This document shows, one piece after another, positions 17,496 through 26,868 of a stretch of 64,000 nucleotides of DNA. Within the stretch, counting starts at the first letter, position 1, and every line of letters begins with the position of its first letter. This stretch comes from Agromyces ramosus (lineage in GTDB: Bacteria; Actinomycetota; Actinomycetes; Actinomycetales; Microbacteriaceae). The notes under the pieces were generated by a model, which was not told the origin of the DNA, did not search any database, and saw only the letters and a program-made list of their open reading frames with translations. A program made the translations under genes and the position numbers. Location of the stretch: contig NZ_JAUSYY010000001.1 in the NCBI RefSeq assembly GCF_030817175.1, forward strand, positions 2,294,001 through 2,358,000, written 5' to 3'.

Positions 17496-17906
17496 ATGCG
17501 TGCTCACGACAAGGATCGTGGTGCTGCGGCCGTCGAGTTCGCCCTGATGTTCCCGCTCGTCATCATGTTGCTGCTGAGCGTGATCGAGTTCTCTCGTCTC
17601 TGGAACATCCAGGCCACCATCTCCGACAGTGCTCGGATCGCAGCGCGCACCGCGGCGATCCTCTCCACTGACCCGACCTTCGACGACGCGGAGGTGCAGG
17701 CGGCCGCAATCGCAGATGCCACCGGGATTCCGAGCTTCGTCGATTGGACGACCGCCACTGTCACCGTCGAGCTCGACTGCGATGTGTCCGGTGTCGCGAC
17801 GAGTGTGGTCACCGTCGCGCCCGGATCATTCTCGACGTGGTTCACTTCCGCCGTCGGTACCCCCATCACCTTGACCGCGAATGGAGCGATGCCATGCGGG
17901 GGATGA
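17496..17906 (+). CDS. TadE-like minor pseudopilin, Tad copy 2
   Basis: A 136-aa homologue of the protein at 9921, with the same start region (KDRGAAAVEFALMFPLVIMLLLSVIEFSRLWNIQ) and the same C-terminal DC...PCGG cysteines. One transmembrane helix, small extracytoplasmic domain. Its end overlaps the next gene by 13 bp, as in copy 1. Confidence 0.85.
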   Translation: MRAHDKDRGAAAVEFALMFPLVIMLLLSVIEFSRLWNIQATISDSARIAARTAAILSTDPTFDDAEVQAAAIADATGIPSFVDWTTATVTVELDCDVSGVATSVVTVAPGSFSTWFTSAVGTPITLTANGAMPCGG

Positions 17907-18931
17907 CTTCGCCACTCCGTCGACTCGTTCGCGATGAACGCGGGGCGAACGCCGTGCTCCTCGCCCTTCTGTTCGTGCCGATACTGGGGTTCGGAGCGAT
18001 CGCGCTCGATGTCTCGGCCCAGCATGCCGAGCTCGGCCAGCTTCAGCACGGCGCCGACGCCGCAGTCCTCGCCGTGGCTTCGGCATGCGCGGAGGATAGC
18101 GTCGCCTGCGTCGGACCGGCGGACGCGGCCGCAGACGCTCTCCTCGAGGGCAACGGCGCCATCCCCGTGGAGGGCGAAGCGACCACCGTGGTCGATGTGG
18201 CGAATCGAACCGTGACGGTCACGGCCGAAGCGGAGTTCCCGCACTTCCTCGCGTCGCTCATCGACGGCGATGGGGACCCCGACCACACGACCGTCAGCAC
18301 CGAAGCCACCGCCGAGTGGGGTTTCATCGGTGGTGGCGATTTCCTGCCGCTGGCGATCGCGGAATGCGAGCTCGAGCACGGGGTCGCGGCGGCGGGGACG
18401 ACCGGCACACCGTTCAAACTGTTCATCAAGGACACAGCCACTGGTCCGAGCCCGTGTGACGACGCCGACTACACAGGCGGATTCAGCTGGCTGACCGACG
18501 ACGACTGCAACGTCACGCTGACTCCCGACCTCGTCATGGCGGGCAACAACGGGAACAACACCGGCGGTACCGGCTGCGGCACGACCTTCCTGCGCGACCT
18601 CCTCGGTCAGACCGTGCTGGTGGCGCTCTACGATCACGAAACCGGGCTCAGCGGGGGCGGGTCGAGCGGCGAATACACCATCTCGAAGTTCGCGGCGTTC
18701 CGTATCACGGGCTACTCGGTCGTGTTCGGTGGAGGCTCAGGAGCAGGCGCGACCACCGAGTACATCGGAGCACCGTACAACGCGAGTCCGTACAAGTTCA
18801 CGGGGGGCCAGCGGGGCCTGCAGGGCTTCTTCGTCGAGTACGTGTCGGTCGCCGACGCCCTCCTCCTCACCTCGGAAGGCAGCGCGGGCGACCCGCTCGT
18901 CGTGCGGATCACGATCCCTCCCGACGAGTAG
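17894..18931 (+). CDS. TadG-like pilus-associated protein, Tad copy 2
   Basis: A 345-aa homologue of the protein at 10322. The N-terminal membrane signature DERGANAVLLALLFVPILGFGAIALDVSAQHAELGQLQHGADAAV is kept. The Gly-Pro repeat is replaced by a short IKDTATGPSPCDDADY. The C-terminal domain with its cysteine set and GLQGFFVEYVSVADALLLTSEGS remains highly similar, so this half is probably the functional surface domain. Confidence 0.82.
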   Translation: MRGMTSPLRRLVRDERGANAVLLALLFVPILGFGAIALDVSAQHAELGQLQHGADAAVLAVASACAEDSVACVGPADAAADALLEGNGAIPVEGEATTVVDVANRTVTVTAEAEFPHFLASLIDGDGDPDHTTVSTEATAEWGFIGGGDFLPLAIAECELEHGVAAAGTTGTPFKLFIKDTATGPSPCDDADYTGGFSWLTDDDCNVTLTPDLVMAGNNGNNTGGTGCGTTFLRDLLGQTVLVALYDHETGLSGGGSSGEYTISKFAAFRITGYSVVFGGGSGAGATTEYIGAPYNASPYKFTGGQRGLQGFFVEYVSVADALLLTSEGSAGDPLVVRITIPPDE

Positions 18932-18976
18932 TCCGCAGCACCCGTCGCCCTGACCGACACACCAGCGAGGACCACT

Positions 18977-19736
18977 ATGAAGATCCGGATCATCGGCGCC
19001 GATCGTCGCCCTCATCCTCGCCGCCGTCGGTGCACTCATGCTCGTCGCCTACGTGCGTGGCGCCGACGCGCGTGCAGCCGAAGGCGCGGAACTCGTCGAC
19101 GTCTACGTCGCGCAGGCGGAGATTCCGAAGGCGATGCCGGGTGAGTCGGTGAGCGACCTTGTGGAGCTCGATTCCATCCCGGCACGCAATGTCCCCGAGG
19201 GGAGCGTCACGAACCTCGACGATCTTGCCGGCCTGGTCGCGGACGCAGACATCCTGCCGGGTGAGCCGTTGCTCGAAGCACGATTCGTCGATCCGGCTGA
19301 GCTCGCGGCTCGTGGCGACGTCGCCGTGCCCGCGGGGATGCAGCTCGTCTCGTTCACCCTTCCCGCCGACCGGGTCGTCGGCGGCCAGGTGCGCGCCGGC
19401 GACACGATCGGCCTGGTCAGCACGGTCGATCCCGACGAGGTCGGCGAGGAGCAGGACGTGATCAACCCCGTGACGAGTTTCGCCTTTCATGGCGTGCTCG
19501 TCACCAAGGTGCAGGGCGTGGTCACTCCGAACCCTGAGGCGGAGGGGCAGGTCGAGCAGGGCGCCGGCGACAGCATCATGCTCACGATCGCGCTCTCGGC
19601 GCACGACATCGAGCGGTGGGTGTGGTTCGCCGAGGGCGAGGCCGCAAGCTACGCGCAGATGTGGCTCACGCTCGAGAACGACACGACCGACAACGGTGGC
19701 ACGGCGCCCGTCACGGGGAGTACCGCGTTCCAGTGA
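18977..19736 (+). pseudogene. cpaB of Tad copy 2, frameshifted in the membrane helix
   Basis: The ATG at 18977 gives MKIRIIGA, matching copy 1, then one extra C near 18999-19000 moves the frame. In the +1 frame the rest of the CpaB protein is intact to 19736 and very similar to copy 1. The only start in that frame is the ATG at 19038, which would give a 232-aa product lacking about 20 residues that carry most of the membrane anchor. Either the product is truncated and mislocalised, the gene is dead, or the base is an assembly error. Confidence 0.75.
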
Positions 19737-21037
19737 CCCCACTCCTCCTCGTCAGCCGTTCCGCCGAGTACGAGACCCGTCTTCGGGCCCTGGTCGGCGA
19801 ACGGCTTGCTGTGATCGACGGGGAGTTCCTGACGTTCGGTTCCCAGTTCGTGGCGAGTCGCGTGACCGGGGAACCACGGATCGCGCTCCTCGGTCCGGTG
19901 CTGAGCTACGAGGAGACCAAGGGCCTCGTCGATGCGCTCACCGTGCGGCATCCCAACCTCGGTCTCATCGTGGTGCAAGAGCAGCGCTCGGACCTCGAGG
20001 ACTGGGCCGACGACATCGACATGCACGCGGTTCTGAGCCCTGACGCGAGCGACCGCGCGACGCTCGCTTTGCTCGACCGCCTCGCCGACTGGCTCATCGC
20101 CAACGGCCGGGCCGGCGCACGCGACTTCACGGTGCAGCCCGCGATCGCCCCCGTTCCTCTCGAGATCGACCCGCCTCTCGTCGATCTGGCGGATGCCTCA
20201 GTCGACTCGGCCGCGGGACCGGTGGTCGCCGAGCCCGGTTGGGTCTTTCCGCCATTGGAAGCGGGCACCCCGACTGAGGCGATCGCGGTGGTGGCGCCGA
20301 AGGGCGGTCAGGGCAAGACCACGATCGCGATCAACCTCGCGACCGGTCTCGCGGAGGTCGCCCCGAACTCGGTCGTGCTGATCGACGCGGATCTGCAGTT
20401 CGGCGATATCACCATCGCACTTGCGCTCACTCCAGAACGCACGATCGTCGACGCGGTCGCGGAGGCCGCGGACGATGAGATCGTGCTGAAGACGGCGCTG
20501 ACCCATCATTCCGATGGCTTCTTCGTCGTCGCGAGTGCGCCGTCGCCGGAGCTGGGCGACCTGGTGTCGCCTGTCGCGCTCGGCCGCCTCATCGACCGCC
20601 TTCGCGCCACCTTCCGGTATGTGATCGTGGACACGACACCCGGCATGGGGGAACATTCCCTCGTCGCGCTCGAGCACGTGACCGATGCGGTGTTCGTCAG
20701 CAACATGGGGGTGCCGAGCCTGCGGGCGATGCGCACCGAGTTCGAGCTGCTGACGACGCTCGGCCTGATGCCGGGCAACCGGCATGTCGTCGTCAACCAG
20801 ACCGACAAGCTCAGCGGCCTGACCATCAAGGACGTCGAGAACATCCTCGGAGCGCCGGTCGACGTCGACGTGCCGAAGTCATCGGCGGTGCTGCTGTCGA
20901 GCAACCGCGGGGTGCCACTGATCCACGATGACGTGCGCGACCCGGCCGCGAAGGCGATGCGCTCGATCGTGCTGCGCATCGCGCCCGAGGCATCCCCCAC
21001 AGCGAACCAGGATCCAGAGAAGGCGGCGATCGAATGA
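19733..21037 (+). CDS. cpaE: CpaE/TadZ-like pilus-localisation ATPase, Tad copy 2
   Basis: A 434-aa homologue of the protein at 12226. The ATPase half is nearly identical, including the Walker A stretch at 20275-20345, whose DNA matches copy 1 base for base. The linker between receiver-like and ATPase parts is different and shorter. GTG 19733 overlaps the cpaB stop by four bases (GTGA). C-terminus SPTANQDPEKAAIE. Confidence 0.87.
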   Translation: MTPLLLVSRSAEYETRLRALVGERLAVIDGEFLTFGSQFVASRVTGEPRIALLGPVLSYEETKGLVDALTVRHPNLGLIVVQEQRSDLEDWADDIDMHAVLSPDASDRATLALLDRLADWLIANGRAGARDFTVQPAIAPVPLEIDPPLVDLADASVDSAAGPVVAEPGWVFPPLEAGTPTEAIAVVAPKGGQGKTTIAINLATGLAEVAPNSVVLIDADLQFGDITIALALTPERTIVDAVAEAADDEIVLKTALTHHSDGFFVVASAPSPELGDLVSPVALGRLIDRLRATFRYVIVDTTPGMGEHSLVALEHVTDAVFVSNMGVPSLRAMRTEFELLTTLGLMPGNRHVVVNQTDKLSGLTIKDVENILGAPVDVDVPKSSAVLLSSNRGVPLIHDDVRDPAAKAMRSIVLRIAPEASPTANQDPEKAAIE

Positions 21038-22599
21038 ACCTGAGTGATCGACTGAACATCATTCGCAACCAGCAAGCCGGGTCAGCGGTCCTGTCGCCGG
21101 TCGCGCCGCAACCGGCGTCGGCGATGCCTGAGGCGGAAGTGCCTCGTCCGCCGAACGCGCCGACGACCGCTCACGCGGAGGTCGCTGGAGCGCTGCGTGC
21201 AGACCAGCTCGACGGCGGGCCGCTACTCCTGCCGTCGGCACCGTCGGCACCGTCGGCACCGTCGGCAGCCCAGCGGATGCCTCAGTCGAAGCTTGCGCCG
21301 ATCCTCGACCCGCTCGCCGCGGTGAAGGAGAAGGCTGCGGAAGAGCTGTTCGGCCGCATCGGCTCCCGCCTGAACGACGCATCGCTCACCGAGGAGCAGC
21401 TGCATCAACTCGCCCGTGCCGAACTCGCGGGAATCGTGGCCGGCGAGCAGCTCGCGCTCTCGACCACTGAGCGCACTCGACTGATCGAGGACATCGGCGC
21501 CGACGTGCTGGGCTACGGGCCGCTCGAGACGCTCCTCCACGATTCGAGCGTGAGCGAGATCATGGTGAATCGATACGACCGGATCTACGTCGAGCGCAAC
21601 GGTCGACTGCAGGAGACGTCGCACCGATTCACCGGTGAGGCCCAGTTGAGGCGGGTCATCGAGCGCATCGTCGCCCGGGTCGGCCGGCGCATCGACGAAT
21701 CGTCGCCACTCGTCGACGCGCGCCTCGACGACGGCTCACGTGTCAACGCCATCATCCCGCCGCTCGCGGTCGACGGCTCCTCCATGACCATCCGGAAATT
21801 CGCGGGCACGCCGTATACGAGTGCCGATCTCATCGAGTTCGGCACGTTCACTCCAGACGTCAGCGTGGTGCTCGACGCAGCGGTGCGCGCGAAGCTCAAC
21901 ATCCTCGTCTCCGGCGGCACGGGCACCGGCAAGACCACCATGCTCAACGTGCTGTCCGCGTTCATTCCGGGTGACGAACGCATCGTCACCATCGAGGACG
22001 CCGTCGAGCTGCAGTTGCAGCAGGCACATGTCGTTCGCCTCGAATCCCGCCCGCCGAACATCGAAGGACGCGGCGAGATCACGATCCGCGAACTGGTTCG
22101 CAACTCGCTGCGCATGCGGCCCGATCGCATCGTCGTCGGGGAGGTGCGCGGCCCTGAGTCCCTCGACATGCTGCAGGCGATGAACACCGGCCACGAGGGT
22201 TCCATCTCGACACTGCACGCCAACTCCCCGCGCGACGCGGTGTCGCGCATGGAGACACTCGTGCTGATGGCCGGAATGGACCTGCCGTTGCGCGCGATCC
22301 GCGAGCAGATCGCCTCGGCGATCGACCTGATCGTGCAGATCACCCGCCATAAGGACGGAGTGCGGCGCGTCACGCACATCACCGAAGTGCACGGCATGGA
22401 GGGCGACATCATCACCCTCCAGGACGCCTTCGCGTTCGATCACTCGGCGGGATACGACGCGGACGGCCGCCTGCTCGGTCGGATCGTGCCGACCGGCGTG
22501 CGGCCGCGGTTCGCCGAACGCGTCGCCGACTACGGCATCCCACTGCCCGCCTCACTGTTCCAACCGGGACCGCCGGCGATGCTCGGAGAGATACGGTGA
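21034..22599 (+). CDS. cpaF: CpaF/TadA secretion ATPase, Tad copy 2
   Basis: A 521-aa homologue of the protein at 13571 with all ATPase motifs (SGGTGTGKTTMLNVLSAF, VTIEDAVELQLQQAHVVRLESR, GEVRGPESLDMLQAMNTGHEGS, STLHANSPRDAV). The N-terminal region before DPLAAVKEKAAEELFGRIGSRL is 15 residues longer and unrelated in detail, with a small SAP-SAP-SAP repeat from four 9-bp units near 21236-21271. Such N-terminal variation may set which TadZ or TadB partner is used. Confidence 0.95.
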   Translation: MNLSDRLNIIRNQQAGSAVLSPVAPQPASAMPEAEVPRPPNAPTTAHAEVAGALRADQLDGGPLLLPSAPSAPSAPSAAQRMPQSKLAPILDPLAAVKEKAAEELFGRIGSRLNDASLTEEQLHQLARAELAGIVAGEQLALSTTERTRLIEDIGADVLGYGPLETLLHDSSVSEIMVNRYDRIYVERNGRLQETSHRFTGEAQLRRVIERIVARVGRRIDESSPLVDARLDDGSRVNAIIPPLAVDGSSMTIRKFAGTPYTSADLIEFGTFTPDVSVVLDAAVRAKLNILVSGGTGTGKTTMLNVLSAFIPGDERIVTIEDAVELQLQQAHVVRLESRPPNIEGRGEITIRELVRNSLRMRPDRIVVGEVRGPESLDMLQAMNTGHEGSISTLHANSPRDAVSRMETLVLMAGMDLPLRAIREQIASAIDLIVQITRHKDGVRRVTHITEVHGMEGDIITLQDAFAFDHSAGYDADGRLLGRIVPTGVRPRFAERVADYGIPLPASLFQPGPPAMLGEIR

Positions 22600-23552
22600 A
22601 CCCGGTCACACTCGTGGGCGGTATCGCGATCGCGCTGCTCGCGCTGCTCGTGTTCATCTTCCTCGTCGTGGCCCCACCGGCCCCGCGAGTCGCCCGCGAT
22701 CGCCGGTTGGCGCCGGGCGTCGAACATATCTCGACCCTGTCGAGGGTCACCGGCAAGACCACGGCGGCGATCGAGTCTGCGACGGCGAAGCGTACGAGGC
22801 GCCTGTTCGGTCCGAGGGAACTCGAGTTGGCCGGGATCAAGACCGAGCCGTCTGGCTTCGTCATCCTCGTGGCGTCGGCCGCCTGCGTGCTCGCACTCAT
22901 CGGCGCGGTGATCGGCTTCGCCAACGGGACTTCGTTCGTCTGGGCGATACTGCTCGCGCTGCTCGCGCCGGTGGGCGCCAAGTTCGTCGTGTCCGGCCGA
23001 ACCTCGAGACGGAGGGCCAGGTTCCGCGACCAGATCGACGATACGGTGCAGATGATGGCCGGGAGCCTCCGTGCCGGGCATGGGCTCAGCCGCACCGTGG
23101 GCGCTGTAGCAAGCGAGGCCGAATCGCCGACGAGCGAGGAGCTCGCCCGGGTCGTGAACGAGGTGCGCCTCGGCCGCAGCCTCGCCGAATCCCTTTCCGT
23201 CACCGCCCAGCGCATGCAGAGCGAAGACTTCGAATGGGTCGCGCAGGCGGTCGCGATCAACCAGGAGACCGGCGGCAACCTCGCCGAGGTGCTCGATCAG
23301 GTCGGCAAGACCATCCGGGATCGCAATGAGATCCGTCGGCAAGTGAAGGCGCTCAGCGCCGAGGGGCGTCTCTCGGCGATCGTGCTCATCGCCCTGCCGA
23401 TCGTCGTCTTCCTCTTCCTCATCATCGTGCAACCGACGTACTTCAATGCGTTCTTCAGCACGGTGGTCGGCGTGGTCGCGTTGATCCTCGCGGGGGTACT
23501 GCTCATCGTCGGGTCGATCTGGACCCTGCTGACGGTGCGAGTGAAGTTCTGA
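22596..23552 (+). CDS. tadB: TadB-like type II secretion F family membrane protein, Tad copy 2
   Basis: A 318-aa homologue, same length as copy 1, starting with GTG overlapping the cpaF stop. T2SSF motifs (DQIDDTVQMMAGSLRAGHGLSRTVGAVASEAESP and FEWVAQAVAINQETGGNLAEVLDQVGKT) are conserved. The DNA from about 23080 to 23165 is identical to copy 1, another patch of unusually high identity. Confidence 0.88.
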   Translation: MNPVTLVGGIAIALLALLVFIFLVVAPPAPRVARDRRLAPGVEHISTLSRVTGKTTAAIESATAKRTRRLFGPRELELAGIKTEPSGFVILVASAACVLALIGAVIGFANGTSFVWAILLALLAPVGAKFVVSGRTSRRRARFRDQIDDTVQMMAGSLRAGHGLSRTVGAVASEAESPTSEELARVVNEVRLGRSLAESLSVTAQRMQSEDFEWVAQAVAINQETGGNLAEVLDQVGKTIRDRNEIRRQVKALSAEGRLSAIVLIALPIVVFLFLIIVQPTYFNAFFSTVVGVVALILAGVLLIVGSIWTLLTVRVKF

Positions 23553-23567
23553 GATGGAGGTTCCACT

Positions 23568-24440
23568 GTGCTCATCAACATCGTGATCGGCGTGACCGCG
23601 CTCGCCCTCGGCGCCTTCGTGTTCCTGCTCTTCCCCGGCCGGCGCGTCGTCGCGGAACCCGCCGCAGAGGAACCGGCGCTCGGCGCCGTGCACCAGCAGA
23701 CATCGCTCTCCGCGTCGCTCGTCGCGGCAGCGCCTCGCGGATATGTCCACTGGATCGAGAAGCAGCTCGTCTACGCGGGTCGCCCGTCCGGCTGGTCGCT
23801 CAACGGGCTGGTCGTCTGGAAGATCATGCTCGCGACCGCCGGGGTGCTCTTCGGGCTCATGTTCGTGTACAGCGGCGGGCCCGAACCGTGGAAGGTGCTG
23901 CTGGCAGTCGGAGCTGCCCTCATGCTGTTCTTCCTCCCCGATGTGCTGATCAACAGCCGTGCCCACGACCGGCAGCAAGCGATCCAGCGCTCGCTGCCCG
24001 ACGTGCTCGACCAGATGACGATCGCCGTCGAGGCCGGGCTCGGATTCGACGCCGCGATGGCGAAGGCCGCCCGCAACGGCACCGGCCCCCTCGCCGAAGA
24101 GCTCATTCGAGTACTGCAGGACATGTCGATCGGCCGCACCCGTCGTGATTCGTTCATGGAACTGGAACGTCGCACGAAGATCGACGATCTGCGCCGCTTC
24201 ATCCGGGCGGTCATCCAGGCCGATCAATACGGTGTCGCAATCGGCGACGTCCTGCGGGTGCAGGCGGGTGAGATGCGGCTGAAGCGGCGCCAACGTGCCG
24301 AAGAGCAGGCGATGAAGGTCAGCGTGAAGATCCTCTTCCCACTCATCTTCTGCCTCCTGCCGGTGCTCTTCATCGTGCTGCTGACCCCCGCCGCGATCGG
24401 CATGATGAGCTCCTTCAGCGGCGGCACCATCGGAGGGTAG
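23568..24440 (+). CDS. tadC: TadC-like type II secretion F family membrane protein, Tad copy 2
   Basis: A 290-aa homologue of the protein at 16046. The copy-1 start codon aligns with an ATG at 23554, but a one-base difference makes that frame stop early. GTG 23568 restores the frame, and GGAGG at 23556-23560 lies 7 nt before it, so the old start region now acts as a ribosome-binding site. The rest is nearly identical to copy 1, with a long stretch of near-perfect DNA identity (23751-24401). Confidence 0.87.
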   Translation: MLINIVIGVTALALGAFVFLLFPGRRVVAEPAAEEPALGAVHQQTSLSASLVAAAPRGYVHWIEKQLVYAGRPSGWSLNGLVVWKIMLATAGVLFGLMFVYSGGPEPWKVLLAVGAALMLFFLPDVLINSRAHDRQQAIQRSLPDVLDQMTIAVEAGLGFDAAMAKAARNGTGPLAEELIRVLQDMSIGRTRRDSFMELERRTKIDDLRRFIRAVIQADQYGVAIGDVLRVQAGEMRLKRRQRAEEQAMKVSVKILFPLIFCLLPVLFIVLLTPAAIGMMSSFSGGTIGG

Positions 24441-24460
24441 TCGGGGAGTCCGGGACCGCC

Positions 24461-24493
24461 CATGGCGTGCCTCGATAGGCTGGCCACGCCATG
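24461..24493 (+). terminator. hairpin after Tad copy 2
   Basis: CATGGCGTG / CACGCCATG, 9-bp stem, 15-nt loop, 20 bp after the tadC stop. No U-tract. A TAGGCT -10-like box (24476-24481) for the following gene sits inside the loop region, so the element may mark the boundary between two transcription units. Confidence 0.4.
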
Positions 24494-24515
24494 AGGCGAG
24501 CACCGGGGAGGCAAC

Positions 24516-25533
24516 GTGGTGGGGGATGCACGCACCGAACGCTGGCACCCCGACGTGCTCGGCGAGCGGTTCGAGCAACTGACCCTCCCGCTCGGCAGCG
24601 ACGACGAGGGCGAACTCGTCGCGACGCTCGTGCGGCACCGGCCGGCGTGGCAGCTGCGGCTCACGCCGGGCGCGGCATCCGGAGCCGACGTGCTCTACGT
24701 GCACGGCTGGAGCGACTACTTCTTCAATCGAGGGCTCGCCGAGTTCTGGTCGAACGCGGGCGCGCGATTCTTCGCGCTCGACCTGCGCAAGTACGGGCGC
24801 AGCCTGCGACCCGGCCAGACGCCCGGGTACATCACCGACCTGGCCGACTACGACTCCGACATCGAGGCGGCGCTCAGTGCGATGGGGCACGGGCGATCGA
24901 CGGATGCCGCCGGCGCGACATCCGGTCGCCCGCTGATCCTGCTCGGCCACTCGACCGGCGGGCTCACGCTGAGCCTCTGGGCGGCCCGGAACCCCGGGCG
25001 CGCAGCCGCGCTCGTGCTGAACAGCCCGTGGCTGGAGTTCCAGGCGAGCCGCATCGCTCGCGAGGCGCTCACACCGGTGATCAGTTGGGGCGCCAAGGTG
25101 AACCCCATGGGGCCGATGCCGAGCGTCGACCTCGGTTTCTACACGCGCACCGTCGCGAAGGAGCACGGCGGCGAGTGGGAGTACTCCCACGAGTGGCGGC
25201 CCGAACGCGGCTTCGCGATCTTCCCGGCCTGGCTGACCGCGATCCTCGCCGGGCATGCGACGGTCGCGGCGGGAATCGACGTCGGGGCCCCCGGTGCTCA
25301 CGGTCTTGTCGGCGCGGTCGACGATCACGCCGCGGTGGGATGACTCGATGCTCTCGTCCGACATCGTGCTCGTCGTCGACGACATCGCCGAGCGAGTCCT
25401 GAAGCTCGGGCCGGAGGTATCAGTGGCGCGCGTCAACGGCGCGCTGCACGACGTCTTCCTCTCACGGCAGCCCGCGAGGGCGGCCGCCTATGCGGCGATC
25501 ACGCGCTGGTTGCGAGGGTACGCCCCGAGCTGA
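24516..25533 (+). pseudogene. alpha/beta hydrolase (serine aminopeptidase S33-like), frameshifted
   Basis: From GTG 24516, after a GGGGAGG ribosome-binding site, the frame encodes an alpha/beta hydrolase: DVLYVHGWSDYFFN (oxyanion region), FFALDLRKYGRS and the nucleophile elbow ILLGHSTGGLTLSLWA. Near 25280-25287, in a GGGGCCCCC run, the frame changes. The original frame stops at 25343, while the other frame carries the expected C-terminal part PVLTVLSARSTITPRW...DIVLVVDDIAERVLKLG...VNGALHDVFLS, including the catalytic Asp/His region, up to 25533. Removing one base restores a single 338-aa enzyme. Homopolymer context makes a sequencing error plausible. Confidence 0.72.
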
Positions 25534-25711
25534 GCGACCGCGGAGGGCATGTCGCCCGCGCCCGCGCGGAGTGAGTAGCGGGGGGCGGAGGCAACGGATT
25601 CGGTGGCTCCGCGCGAGGACGTGCACTCCTCCTCGACAGGGCGGATCTTGGCGCGTCCGCAATCGGCTCCGGCAACGGCATCGCACCGCCACGCGTGCAG
25701 CCCACAGGCTC

Positions 25712-26740
25712 ATGAGCATGCCGCACCCATTTCCCGCTGACGCCCACGGCCTGATCCTCTTCGCGAACGTGCGCGACCTCGGCCGTCAGTCCGAGCTGTA
25801 TGCCGCCGTTGCGGCGGGCGTGATCGAACGCGTGCGTCGCGGCGTCTACCGCGAGGTCGCCGGGCCGGCCGTCGACAGCGACCCGGGCGAATCTTTCGCC
25901 GAGCGCCACCGAGGTGCCTATCTCGCCACGATGCGGTCGCCCGTCTTCACGAGCTACTCGGCGGCTGCGATCTTCGGCCTTCCGATCATCGGACACTGGC
26001 CCGACGACGTCTACGTGATGTCGCGCGACCGGCACGGCAGTCGCCGGCCGGGCGTGATCTCGATCGCACGCACCCGCGAACACAACTTCGTCGCCATCAA
26101 TGGGTGCGCGGTGACATCCGTCGAGTTCACCCTGCTGCAAATGGCGCGTCACGCACCGCTCGTCGCGGCGTTGACGGCGACGGATGCCGCATTGCACGTG
26201 CCGCGGTTCGGCACTGGCGGGGCGCTCACCACGCACGAGCTGCTGCGTGCCGAACATGAGCGGCTGAAGCCGTACCCCGGTAGTCGCCGCGCCGACGCCG
26301 TGCTGCGACGCGCCACGACGCTCGCCGACACGCCGTTGGAGACGGGGAGCCGGCTCCTCATCGAGGAACTCGGCTTCGCTCAGCCCCAACTCCAGCACGA
26401 GCTGTGGCTACCCGAGCTCGGAAAGCGGGCGTTCCTCGACTTCTACTGGCCCGAGGTCGACGCCGGCGCAGAAGCCGACGGCAGGGGCAAGTATCGCGGT
26501 GCCGCATCACGACTCCGCGCTTCCGGCGGGAGAGACGAGCGTGGCGCGGCGGCGGCAGCAGCTGCCGGCCGCGCCGCCGACATCGTCATCGCCGAGAAGG
26601 ATCGCGAGAACGCGATTCGTCGACAGGTGGCCAGCTTCGATCGGTGGGACTGGGGCGAGATGGGCAGGAGACATCCGGTCGAGCAGCGCCTTCGCGCGAT
26701 GGGTGTGCCGGTCATTCGGCGACCGTTCATCATCAGCTGA
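25712..26740 (+). CDS. AbiEi/DUF559-type hypothetical protein
   Basis: A 342-aa protein. The N-terminal part (LYAAVAAGVIERVRRGVYRE) looks like the winged-helix domain of AbiEi-type antitoxin-like proteins. The C-terminal part (ELGKRAFLDFYWPEVDAGAEADGRGKYRG, VIAEKDRENAIRRQV, PVIRRPF) resembles the endonuclease-like fold of DUF559 relatives. These proteins are common and multicopy in Microbacteriaceae and are not proven antitoxins. A second member is at 33538. ATG 25712 or 25718 are equally possible starts. Confidence 0.65.
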   Translation: MSMPHPFPADAHGLILFANVRDLGRQSELYAAVAAGVIERVRRGVYREVAGPAVDSDPGESFAERHRGAYLATMRSPVFTSYSAAAIFGLPIIGHWPDDVYVMSRDRHGSRRPGVISIARTREHNFVAINGCAVTSVEFTLLQMARHAPLVAALTATDAALHVPRFGTGGALTTHELLRAEHERLKPYPGSRRADAVLRRATTLADTPLETGSRLLIEELGFAQPQLQHELWLPELGKRAFLDFYWPEVDAGAEADGRGKYRGAASRLRASGGRDERGAAAAAAAGRAADIVIAEKDRENAIRRQVASFDRWDWGEMGRRHPVEQRLRAMGVPVIRRPFIIS

Positions 26741-26786
26741 TCCCAGGCCTCGCTCGAGCACCGCAGTGGAGGTCGTGCGTCGCGCC

Positions 26787-26810
26787 GGAGTGAGCGAATG
26801 TGCTCACTCC
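26787..26810 (+). terminator. 9-bp hairpin between convergent genes
   Basis: GGAGTGAGC / GCTCACTCC around a 6-nt loop, located between the end of the hypothetical gene (26740) and the end of the Nudix gene (26869, opposite strand). No U-tract, so a bidirectional stem-only terminator is likely. Confidence 0.5.
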
Positions 26811-26868
26811 AGCGGAACGCGGTTGCTCCAGCGCGAGCGAACGGGCGGGCGGGCGGGCGATCAGCGGA

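Noticed and set aside
22530..25436. Very long open frame on the minus strand across tadB2, tadC2 and the hydrolase
   Set aside because: It is the antisense of genes with clear family motifs. Long antisense frames are normal at this GC content. The translation is rich in Arg/Asp/His with no domain.
25556..26810. Possible flanking repeats (GGAGTGAG) around the first AbiEi/DUF559-type gene
   Set aside because: Only about 8 bp are shared, too short to separate from chance. The downstream copy is part of a simple terminator hairpin.
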